DNA from: Luteolibacter arcticus
Lineage (GTDB): Bacteria; Verrucomicrobiota; Verrucomicrobiia; Verrucomicrobiales; Akkermansiaceae
Assembly (NCBI RefSeq): GCF_025950235.1
Contig: NZ_JAPDDT010000004.1
Coordinates: forward strand, 434,001-498,000
Reading direction: 5' to 3'
DNA length: 64,000 nt
A program made the position numbers and the translations under genes. The notes below the pieces were generated by a model. That model did not search any database. It was not told where the DNA came from and saw only the letters and a program-made list of their open reading frames with translations. Positions 10,218 through 17,474 of this stretch are shown here, piece by piece; positions within the stretch are counted from its first letter, which is position 1; each line of letters starts with the position of its first letter.

Positions 10218-11576
10218 TCAACGGCCGCCAAGCTCTAACACACAGACTTGGAGGAACTTTCTCCCATCGGGCTGGGCCAGCCGGCGATTGAATGCCAGAT
10301 GCTTTCCGTCCGGCGAAAAGATCACGCCATGGCAGGGCGACTGGTCAGCTGCAAGCCGGGAGGTGAGAGGCTCGGAAGCTCCAGTGCGAGCATTGATCCG
10401 GATAATCCTGCCTCCCGCCGAGCAGGCAAGATGGAGACCATCAGGAGACCAGGTGAAGGGAGTTTCAATGGACTCCTTCAACCGCGAAAGTGTCCGGATC
10501 TCTCCACCGGCCGGAGATATGCCGAAGATTTGCACCACACCATCGGCATCCTCATCGAGAAATGCGATGGTCGATCCGTCGGGAGACGAGCGGATCCAGT
10601 GGCGCGGGCCCTGCAGGCCCGGCCGGGCGGTGTTCTCGGTGTGGGTGAGCCGCCGGATCGTCACTCCCGCTGGCGGGCTCGGGAGGCGGTCGCTAGCACC
10701 CTCCAGCGGCCCCTCCGCCCCTACACGGGAAAACGTTTCCGGCAGGTCGGCGAGAAAGACCTCTGAAACCGGGCTGCCGTTCCGCGCCACGGTGGTTCCG
10801 AGGAATGCGATCGCCTTGCGCTGCCGCCTTCCGTCCCCTCTGAGATAGCCATCTGTCCCGACCCATCCTTCCTCGCAGGCACGGGAAAGCTCATCGCTTC
10901 CCGGTCGGGGATCGGGCTTCACGGGAACCACGACCACGGTGAACCCTTTGCCGGAAAACTCGTCACCCGCGCGGGCATCGGCGACGGTCACGGGCGAGTT
11001 TATCTCGATCACCCCGATCGTCCGCAAGTCGCCGGGAGCAGGGCCGGGGGCCGGAACAACGGCATCGTTGTAGGTGAAAGAAAGCATCGTCCCGTCACCC
11101 GACCAATGGTGGGCATGAGTGCCACCGCGCAGCGCTCCAGGCGTGAAAGGGGGCGTGACGTCGCGGGCATCGAGCCGGGACATCTTGCCCGGTGCTCCCA
11201 GCGAAACGATGGCAGCCGAACGCCGCTGCGCAGCGTAGGGATGGTCCGCGCTGGCATTGTCGAGGCCATGGATGAAAACGATATCATCCGAAGACGGGCT
11301 GAAGGTCGCCGCGCCGACTCCGGGGCCCTGTGGTGAACTACGAGAAGTCTCGTAGATCACCGTCTCCTCGCCGGTGACGATGTTTACCACCCCGATGCGG
11401 GCGGAGGACGCGAGCTGGGTCTCGTCGTTCCGCGAATCAAAGACGATGTGCCGTCCATCGCGGGAGAAGACTTGCGAATTGTGGATCAAGTGACCGGCGG
11501 CACTCCGGGTAAGCACCCGTTCGGTTACTCCCAAGACGGGGAAACTGGCAGCGAGCATGACCAACAGGACTTTCAC
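10218..11576 (-). CDS. Exported DUF3748/YidR-like beta-propeller protein
   Basis: This 452-residue protein has a signal peptide directly after a GTG start (VKVLLVMLAASFPVLG). Several TolB/WD-like propeller blades are visible: FSRDGRHIVFDS, FSPSSDDIVF, SSPDGSTIAFLDED, WSPDGLHLACS and FSPDGKHLAFNRR. The order and spacing match what I remember of the DUF3748 family (E. coli YidR), whose function is unknown. GTG 11576 overlaps the stop of the aldolase gene as GTGA; the alternative upstream ATG lies inside the aldolase gene and gives no signal peptide. Translational coupling to the aldolase and symporter genes suggests a part in handling the same glycan, perhaps periplasmic sugar binding or mutarotation, but nothing in the sequence proves it. 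Confidence 0.72.
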   Translation of the reverse strand: MKVLLVMLAASFPVLGVTERVLTRSAAGHLIHNSQVFSRDGRHIVFDSRNDETQLASSARIGVVNIVTGEETVIYETSRSSPQGPGVGAATFSPSSDDIVFIHGLDNASADHPYAAQRRSAAIVSLGAPGKMSRLDARDVTPPFTPGALRGGTHAHHWSGDGTMLSFTYNDAVVPAPGPAPGDLRTIGVIEINSPVTVADARAGDEFSGKGFTVVVVPVKPDPRPGSDELSRACEEGWVGTDGYLRGDGRRQRKAIAFLGTTVARNGSPVSEVFLADLPETFSRVGAEGPLEGASDRLPSPPAGVTIRRLTHTENTARPGLQGPRHWIRSSPDGSTIAFLDEDADGVVQIFGISPAGGEIRTLSRLKESIETPFTWSPDGLHLACSAGGRIIRINARTGASEPLTSRLAADQSPCHGVIFSPDGKHLAFNRRLAQPDGRKFLQVCVLELGGR

Positions 11577-12514
11577 GCGACCGCGAAGATGGGGAACGCC
11601 GGCATCCTTGCATCCGAACCCGCCAGGACCAGACGCAAGGCATCCATCTGGTCTGCGCTGCAGGGGGTCAATGGCGGAGCCATGTGTGGCTCGCACAAGC
11701 CGAGACCGGCCATCGCTGCCTTGATGGTCACGAAGACGGAGGTAGGACGGCCCGTGAGATCGTAGGTCTCATCCGCGAGACGGGAGATTCTGGCTTGGGC
11801 CGCTCTGGCGGTATCGAGGTCGCCTTCTTCGAAGGCGTCCTGAAGGGACCGGAATAACGACGGATAGATGTTCCCTCCCCCGCCCACCACCCCGTGGGCA
11901 CCGAGCTTGAGTGCGGAAAGATACAGATACTCGTTTCCGACAAGCACGGTGACCTCCGGCCGGACCGAGGCGATTTCGATCATGCTCTGGAGATACGCCA
12001 GATCACCGGAGGAGTCCTTGAAGCCAATCAAGTTCGGATGTCCGAGGGCGGACTGGAGGCAAGCTTCGTCCAGCACATGGCCGGTCAGCCAGGGCATGTT
12101 GTAGAGAAGGACCGGCAGTTCGAGTTGGGGCAGCAGGTGGTCGAAGTGGCGCTGCAATTCATCGGAAGACAATTCGTAGTAAGACGGCGCGGCGGCGACC
12201 ACGGCATCGGCCCCAAGGTCGAGTGCCAGTCGCCCCAGATCGACACTGGTGGCGGGGCAGTTGTCGGCAATTCCCACCAGCACGGGAATGCGGCCGGCAG
12301 AAGCGGCGACCGCCTCACGGATCACCTCGCCACGGTGACCGGACGGCAAGGACGCGAGTTCACCTGTCGAGCCAAGCACGAAGGCGGCATGCGCGCCTCC
12401 GGCCACCAGATGATCGAAGATTCTTTGGAATGCGGCGGCGTCCACCGCGCCGGTGGCGGTGAGAGGCGTCGGGACGGGCGGGACGACGCCGTGAATGCGG
12501 AGCGCAGGAGTCAT
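11573..12514 (-). CDS. DHDPS/N-acetylneuraminate lyase family aldolase
   Basis: This 313-residue class I aldolase-type TIM barrel has GSTGE at 48-52, the catalytic Tyr in LLYNMPW (Tyr138) and the Schiff-base Lys in IGFKDSSGD (Lys166). Length and motif spacing fit DapA/NanA-family enzymes, which cleave or make pyruvate aldols such as N-acetylneuraminate, 2-keto-3-deoxy sugars or dihydrodipicolinate. It overlaps the upstream symporter gene by ATGA and the downstream DUF3748 gene by GTGA, so it is catabolic rather than a housekeeping lysine gene. Nearby sialidase-like and acetylesterase genes favour a sialic-acid-type lyase role, but nanE and nanK homologues are absent from the window and the post-Lys motifs resemble the 2-keto-3-deoxy-sugar branch as much as true NanA. 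Confidence 0.85.
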   Translation of the reverse strand: MTPALRIHGVVPPVPTPLTATGAVDAAAFQRIFDHLVAGGAHAAFVLGSTGELASLPSGHRGEVIREAVAASAGRIPVLVGIADNCPATSVDLGRLALDLGADAVVAAAPSYYELSSDELQRHFDHLLPQLELPVLLYNMPWLTGHVLDEACLQSALGHPNLIGFKDSSGDLAYLQSMIEIASVRPEVTVLVGNEYLYLSALKLGAHGVVGGGGNIYPSLFRSLQDAFEEGDLDTARAAQARISRLADETYDLTGRPTSVFVTIKAAMAGLGLCEPHMAPPLTPCSADQMDALRLVLAGSDARMPAFPIFAVA

Positions 12515-14109
12515 GAGCGGATTTGCTTTCGGTGGAACAGGGTGCTGAAGGCGACGCCGCCAAACAGGATGACCAGCGTGCCGAGCACGATGGCAAGGAA
12601 GGCGTGGAAGGGAGCGCGCGTGGCGCTCATCGACTCCGGCCACAGGCCGGCGGTGGAAAGCGTGATCCAGGTGATGATCCCCAGCCCGCAAATCACCGCC
12701 GCGATGGCGGCAGGGTTGGACGCGCGACGGGAGACCAGGCCCAATAGGAAGAGACCCAGGATGCCTCCGGAGAAAATGCTCGAGAGGGTCCACCACGCGT
12801 CGAGCGCGCTCGCGATATTCAGCAGCAGGAAGGAAACCGAAGTGCCAACGACGCCAAACACCAAGGTCGCCCATCGCAGCACCCGCAACGATCCACGGTC
12901 CCCGGTATCGGGACGAAAGAAGCGGAGGAAGAAGTCGGCGTGAAACACGGTGGCGGCCGAGTTCAGGGAGGTCGAAATGGTGCTCATCCCGGCTGCGAAA
13001 ACCGCAGCAATCAGCAGGCCGGTGACGCCGGATGGCAGATGCTTGCCGATGAAATGCGGGAACACCCCGTCGCCAATGTCTGCGTCCGGGAGGGTCGCCG
13101 CTTTTGTGGCCACCGCACTCGCGAAGCCTGGAGCGGCGGGATCGAAGCCGTCAGTGATCAAGCGTTGCGATGCCACGGCATCACGAACCTCCGCGAGGTC
13201 GCCGGGACGCGACAGATAGAAAGCGAACAGCGCGGTGCCGATCAGGAAAAATACCGCGCTCACCGGCAGATAGAGCATGCCTCCCAGCCACACGCTCTTG
13301 CGGGCTTCCTTTTCCGAGGACGAGGCGATGTAGCGCTGCACGTAGCTCTGATCGATGCCGAAGTTTTGGAGGTTCACAAACAGGCCGTTCAGGAGGACCA
13401 CCCAGAAGGTTTGCCGCGACCAATCGTCGAGCGCCATCGATCCCATCGAGAACTTCTGATGCTCCCCCGCCACGCGGAATAATTCCCCAAGCCCGCCCGG
13501 GAGTTGGAAAATCATCAGCGCCAGGCAGGCCAGCGCGCCGCCGATCAAGACGAAGGCCTGCAAGGCATCCGTCCAGATGACCGCGACGATGCCCCCCACC
13601 AGCGAGTAAAGGGTGACGACCATCCCCGTGATCACCAGCACACTCCCGATGGGCACCCCCATGATCACGGCCAGCGGCAACGCCATGAGATACATCACCA
13701 TCGCGATCCGGGCGACTTGGGTCAGCAGGTAGAAGCTGCTCGCATACACCCGGGCCCAAGGGCCGAAGCGGTGTTCCAAGTGGGCGTATGCCGAGACCTC
13801 ACCGCTGGCCCGGTAAAAGGGCAGGAACCAGCGCGCGGCGATCCAAGTCGCAAGGGGGATCGAGAGAGAGAAAGCAAACGGCGTCCAGTCGCTGCCGAAG
13901 CTTTTTCCCGGTAAGGCGAGGAAGCTGATGCTGGAAAGAAAGGTCGCGAAAATCGACAGCCCGCAGACCCATCCCGGCAACGAGCGGTTCGCTGCCGTGA
14001 AGCCCTCCGCCGAGCCGCTGCCGCGCGACAAGAACAGCCCGACCCCGAGCGTGGCCGCGAAGTAGGCCAGCAAGACAGTCCAATCCAAGGCGGTGAAATG
14101 CGAGGTCAT
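12511..14109 (-). CDS. Sodium:solute symporter (SSS family)
   Basis: The 532-residue product is an integral inner-membrane protein with about 13-14 hydrophobic segments. The start (LDWTVLLAYFAATLGVGLFL), the AANRSLPGW segment, the FATFLSSISFLALPGKSF region and a conserved FNSAAT-like stretch (STSLNSAATVFHADFF) are typical of the SSS family, which imports sugars, sialic acid or amino acids with Na+. Its stop overlaps the aldolase start as ATGA, so the two are translationally coupled and the substrate is probably what the aldolase pathway uses. A GntR-type operator lies 64-77 bp upstream. Substrate specificity cannot be read from the sequence. Confidence 0.9.
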   Translation of the reverse strand: MTSHFTALDWTVLLAYFAATLGVGLFLSRGSGSAEGFTAANRSLPGWVCGLSIFATFLSSISFLALPGKSFGSDWTPFAFSLSIPLATWIAARWFLPFYRASGEVSAYAHLEHRFGPWARVYASSFYLLTQVARIAMVMYLMALPLAVIMGVPIGSVLVITGMVVTLYSLVGGIVAVIWTDALQAFVLIGGALACLALMIFQLPGGLGELFRVAGEHQKFSMGSMALDDWSRQTFWVVLLNGLFVNLQNFGIDQSYVQRYIASSSEKEARKSVWLGGMLYLPVSAVFFLIGTALFAFYLSRPGDLAEVRDAVASQRLITDGFDPAAPGFASAVATKAATLPDADIGDGVFPHFIGKHLPSGVTGLLIAAVFAAGMSTISTSLNSAATVFHADFFLRFFRPDTGDRGSLRVLRWATLVFGVVGTSVSFLLLNIASALDAWWTLSSIFSGGILGLFLLGLVSRRASNPAAIAAVICGLGIITWITLSTAGLWPESMSATRAPFHAFLAIVLGTLVILFGGVAFSTLFHRKQIRS

Positions 14110-14172
14110 GAAATTGCACTCACGGCCCTCCCGGCACCGTTCCGAGCAAGAATCCCCACCCTCAGCCAGCGG

Positions 14173-14186
14173 TCAAATATATTCGG
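14173..14186 (-). promoter_or_regulatory. Predicted GntR operator B
   Basis: This is the same 14-mer (TCAAATATATTCGG) as at 10153-10166, here followed by ATATT so that ATATTCGGATAT forms an inverted repeat. It lies 64-77 bp upstream of the symporter start, almost the same distance as operator A from its gene. Confidence 0.68.
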
Positions 14187-14244
14187 ATATTGCTGAATTT
14201 TTCCGCATCGATTCCACCCTTCCTGCATGGAAAATGGAAGCCCT

Positions 14245-14931
14245 TCAGACCTCGATGGCAGTCTCGAGGTGATCGAGGGTAAATTGGAGCGAAGTCTGGA
14301 TGTGGTGCCGCATCGCCTCCGAAGCGCCGCGCCCATCCCTGATTTCCAGCGCCGCTAGAATCGCGCCATGCTGCTCGCAAGCCAACCGCAGGCGGACTAG
14401 ATCGTGAATTCCGCGATCAGCGAAAAAGATCCGCGACTGGATGTGGCTCTCCTCCACGGTCCGCGCCAGTGCTGGATTACGGGCACCCAGCAGGATCGTC
14501 TTGTGAAATGCCAAATCGGCATCGAGGAATTCATACAACGCCGGCGCGTCCAGTTTGTCGCCGCCCCGGTCCCGGACCTCCGCGAAAAGCCGCTCCATGA
14601 TGTCCAGCTGCTTGCGCAACATCTCCAGATGGCGCGGCGACAGCCTCTCGGCGGCTTTGAGCGCGGCGAAGGTTTCCACCGCTTCCCGCACCTCGTAGAA
14701 CTCACGTGCCGAGTTCTGATTGAGCGACCGCACCACGGCACCAAGACGAGGCACGAGCTCCACGAAGCCTTCCGAAGCTAGTTGGGTCACCGCCTCGCGC
14801 ACCGGCGTGGTGGATACCCCTAGCTCTTTGGCCAGTAGTTTGTAATCCAACCTGCTTCCCGGCGACAGGCTGCCATCCAGCAGCTTGGTCCGGATGGCGC
14901 CATGGACCTGTTTCGGGAGCGGTTGCTTCAT
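14245..14931 (-). CDS. GntR-family transcriptional regulator, FCD (FadR) type
   Basis: The 228-residue protein has an N-terminal winged helix-turn-helix (about residues 10-65, including LLAKELGVSTTPVREAVTQL) and an all-helical FCD effector domain (about 85-215) with the expected Asp/His ligand positions (LDADLAFHKTIL and CEQHGAILAAL). Family members such as NanR, UxuR and FadR usually repress sugar-acid or sialic-acid genes until a ligand binds. ATG 14931 was preferred to a start 33 codons upstream because the HTH homology begins immediately and because the upstream region then carries a likely operator. It lies directly upstream of, and in the same direction as, the symporter operon, so it is the natural candidate regulator of the 437-14109 locus. 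Confidence 0.92.
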   Translation of the reverse strand: MKQPLPKQVHGAIRTKLLDGSLSPGSRLDYKLLAKELGVSTTPVREAVTQLASEGFVELVPRLGAVVRSLNQNSAREFYEVREAVETFAALKAAERLSPRHLEMLRKQLDIMERLFAEVRDRGGDKLDAPALYEFLDADLAFHKTILLGARNPALARTVEESHIQSRIFFADRGIHDLVRLRLACEQHGAILAALEIRDGRGASEAMRHHIQTSLQFTLDHLETAIEV

Positions 14932-14938
14932 GGCGCGG

Positions 14939-14956
14939 ATATTATCGAATATAGCC
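14939..14956 (-). promoter_or_regulatory. Predicted autoregulatory GntR site C
   Basis: On the minus strand this reads GGCTATATTCGATAATAT, sharing TATATTCG plus a following AT-rich half-site with the sites at 10153 and 14173. It sits 8-25 bp before the regulator start, consistent with autoregulation by occlusion. Confidence 0.5.
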
Positions 14957-15213
14957 GATCGAACAAGCACTTGGGAAGAAGGCTTTGGCTCGCCCTGAAT
15001 TACCAGTCTTGGACTACCGACTTGGCCCAAGAGAAGCGGCAGATGATGATCGACTCCCTCCGATCCTTCGAACTGGTCTTCTCGACGGAATCGCCCACTC
15101 AGGGAGTGACGCGGCTACAGGTTTTCCCGGCTTGGTTGAACGGAATCCTGGCCGGGAAAACGTCGCATGGTACTCGTCACCAGATCCGCCATGATCACGG
15201 TCCCAAACGCATC

Positions 15214-15243
15214 GATCCTAGCGAAATAGATCCTGGCGAAATA
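15214..15243. repeat. Tandem 15-bp direct repeat
   Basis: Two adjoining copies of GATCCTRGCGAAATA (15214-15228 and 15229-15243) differ at one base. They lie in non-coding DNA. The origin is probably replication slippage; a paired binding site is the alternative. Confidence 0.7.
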
Positions 15244-15524
15244 GAAAAAGCGATCATTACCTCCCGGACTCCGTTCTGTCCACAAGCGGCAAGGCGGTTG
15301 ACGTGAACCGCGGCAGCGCCCCCAACGGGGCAACGTTCTCCGATGGACCTACAGCGGCGCTGATAACCAAAAGTGGCGGGTCTCCACCGCGCCCTGACAC
15401 GCCCGAACTGTTTTTTGGCACCCAGCCGGAAATGCTGAAGGGGGAGATCGTTATCTTCCGGGCCTAGAGCGAAACGGGAGAATGTCCAGCATCGGGAGAT
15501 TCCCAGCAATCCTCAACCTGGGAA

Positions 15525-17348
15525 TCATTTGAAGAAAAGTGGCAACGTTTCGGCCAGGTAGCGACGGGCATTCATCCAAGTGTGACCACCCTCGGTAACG
15601 AGCCACTGATGAGCGATGTTCCGGCCCTTGAGGTAGCTATCAAAGTCATGCGCCGGCTTATAGAGGAAGTCGTCCTTGCCGACACCGAGCCACAGTAGCT
15701 TGGGTTTCTTGTCCGCGTCTCCAAGGTCAGGAAAATACTTGTCACAGACCTCAGGCGTGAGGTAGGCGGCATACGAGGCCACCGATGCGAACTTGTCCGG
15801 ATGCTTGAAACCGGCGAACAAGGCCTGTCCGCCGCCACGCGAAAATCCAGCGATGGCACGTTGCTCGCGATCAACGATGGTGCGGTAATTTGCTTCGACG
15901 TAAGGGACGATATTGCCGGTTAGCTCGGCATCGAAGATTTTGTACATGTCGGCAGCTTGCATTGATGAAGGCGGCGGCGTACCGGCCATCATGTTGCCGT
16001 ACGGCATGACCACGATCATCGGCACGGCTTTCCTTTCGGCAATCAGGTTGTCGAGGATGACATTGGCGCGGCCGGCCTTGACCCAAGTCTCCTCGGTATC
16101 GGTGGTGCCACTGACCAGATACAGCACCGGATAGCTGTCGGTGCCGGCGCGATAGCCCGGAGGCAGGTAGACGACCAGCGGCCGGGTGCGGTTCAACGTC
16201 TTGGATTCATAGGAGCAGTAGTTCAGCTCGCCTCGCGGAACGTCGCGAACGGCGTGGAGCAGCGGCGGGTTGGCTGGTATGTCAATCATACTGGGCTTGA
16301 AAAGCTCGTTGGGAAACAAGTCGGGATTTGACGGGTCTGCCACCCCCACCCCGTCGACGACGAAGTTGTAGGGATAGAGGTTCGGCTCAATCGGGCCGAC
16401 GGTAATGCTCCAGAGGCCGGCTTCATTCTTCTCCATCAGCTGGTTCCCCTTGAGGAACTGACCGCTCAATTCGACTTCCTTCGCCTCGGGCGCTTGAAAC
16501 CTGAAGGTCACCTTGCGGTCGGGATGCACCTCCGGCGATTGGAGACGCGCTGACGACGGGACCACTGCAGCGAGCGGCGTGTTCTTGTCGCCGACCGCCT
16601 CCTCCATCAGCGTCGCCACGCCGCGCGGATCCTCCTGCTGGGCGACATGTCCACCGGGAAAGGTGCGGATGGTCCAGCCTCGGGAAACCGCACGCTGCCA
16701 GCTTTTGTCCGTCTTGGCTCGCTCCGCAGCCGACTTGTCTTTCGGCACGAAAGCCACGTAGGTGACGTCCAGCGCCTTGGCCACCGGATTCTTGTAGGAC
16801 ACCGGTTGGTAAAAGCACTTGATGGATTGCTTCACATTGTGAGGCGGCTTGGTGTCGGGCGTAACCCAAGGCACTTGCATGAAGCCATCGGCGAAACGCG
16901 AGGGATCCTGCGGACCCTTTCCGCCGAAAAGATCCCAAATCGACATGCCATCGTCCGGCACCGCGGCATCGAGAAAGACGACATGGCGGATGCGCTCCGG
17001 CACGCGGTCCATCACGCCGGTGATCACCATGCCTCCGTAACTGTGGCCGGTGAGCACGATGTCATGAAGGTCTTCGAAGAGGATCAGGTTTACGACATCG
17101 TCGATGTGAGTATGGAGACTGATGTCGGGGCTGTTGAGGTGCATGCGCTCACCCAGGCCGGTGAGCGTGGCTCGATAGACCTCATGGCCATCCTCCGAGA
17201 GGAAGTTGCCGGTCTTCTTCCACTCCCAACCGCCGGCGGTCGCTCCGTGGACAATGACATACGTGTGTTTTTCCTTGGAGTCAGCCGCGCGCACCCCGCC
17301 GGCGATCAAGAACAGGAGGCACACGAAACGGAACATACGAGGCTTCAT
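15525..17348 (-). CDS. Secreted double alpha/beta-hydrolase fusion: EstC-like hydrolase, E-set module, CE1-type esterase
   Basis: This 607-residue protein has a signal peptide (VCLLFLIAGGVRAA). Residues 28-255 form an alpha/beta hydrolase with nucleophile Ser103 (TGHSYGGM) and His234 (FPGGHVAQQ), resembling small EstC/salicylate-esterase-like hydrolases. Residues about 265-350 form an E-set/CBM48-like sandwich, and about 375-605 an esterase-D/CE1 domain with Ser503 (GFSRGGGQ), Asp560 (GVGKDDF) and His589 (EGGHTW). The E-set plus CE1 half matches feruloyl or acetyl-xylan esterases of xylan loci; the extra hydrolase at the N terminus is unusual. Both catalytic sets look intact, so it is probably bifunctional. 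ATG 17348 was chosen because the signal peptide begins there. It lies downstream of the LamG gene at 17475-21401 in the same direction. Confidence 0.88.
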   Translation of the reverse strand: MKPRMFRFVCLLFLIAGGVRAADSKEKHTYVIVHGATAGGWEWKKTGNFLSEDGHEVYRATLTGLGERMHLNSPDISLHTHIDDVVNLILFEDLHDIVLTGHSYGGMVITGVMDRVPERIRHVVFLDAAVPDDGMSIWDLFGGKGPQDPSRFADGFMQVPWVTPDTKPPHNVKQSIKCFYQPVSYKNPVAKALDVTYVAFVPKDKSAAERAKTDKSWQRAVSRGWTIRTFPGGHVAQQEDPRGVATLMEEAVGDKNTPLAAVVPSSARLQSPEVHPDRKVTFRFQAPEAKEVELSGQFLKGNQLMEKNEAGLWSITVGPIEPNLYPYNFVVDGVGVADPSNPDLFPNELFKPSMIDIPANPPLLHAVRDVPRGELNYCSYESKTLNRTRPLVVYLPPGYRAGTDSYPVLYLVSGTTDTEETWVKAGRANVILDNLIAERKAVPMIVVMPYGNMMAGTPPPSSMQAADMYKIFDAELTGNIVPYVEANYRTIVDREQRAIAGFSRGGGQALFAGFKHPDKFASVASYAAYLTPEVCDKYFPDLGDADKKPKLLWLGVGKDDFLYKPAHDFDSYLKGRNIAHQWLVTEGGHTWMNARRYLAETLPLFFK

Positions 17349-17390
17349 GGTGGTGGGAAAGACGAGCGATGAATCGTAGGTCGCGAGAAT

Positions 17391-17418
17391 GCGGGCCCGG
17401 GCCAAAGCCCGGACCCGC
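17391..17418. terminator. Hairpin between LamG gene and hydrolase fusion gene
   Basis: Arms 17391-17402 and 17407-17418 pair over 11 of 12 positions with a CAAA loop. It lies 57 bp beyond the stop of the upstream minus-strand gene and 43 bp before the next start. No T-run follows, so it may be a Rho-type pause, a processing site or an RNA-stability element. Confidence 0.4.
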
Positions 17419-17474
17419 TTCACGGATATTGCAGGTTGTCAGGGACTACGTGAGCGTCCCGCGAGCTGTCAGCC

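Larger units (their letters stand above)
14932..15524 (+). other. Intergenic region without a convincing gene
   Basis: About 590 bp separate the GntR gene start from the stop of the next minus-strand gene. I see the regulator's operator at its left end and a 15-bp tandem duplication (GATCCTRGCGAAATA) at 15214-15243. Short open frames here lack ribosome-binding sites, coding bias or recognisable motifs. The right part should hold the terminator of the hydrolase gene, but no strong hairpin with a T-run was found. Confidence 0.6.

Noticed and set aside
14902..15306. 134-codon plus-strand frame upstream of and overlapping the GntR gene
   Set aside because: There is no ribosome-binding site or family similarity, and it overlaps the predicted operator and regulator start.
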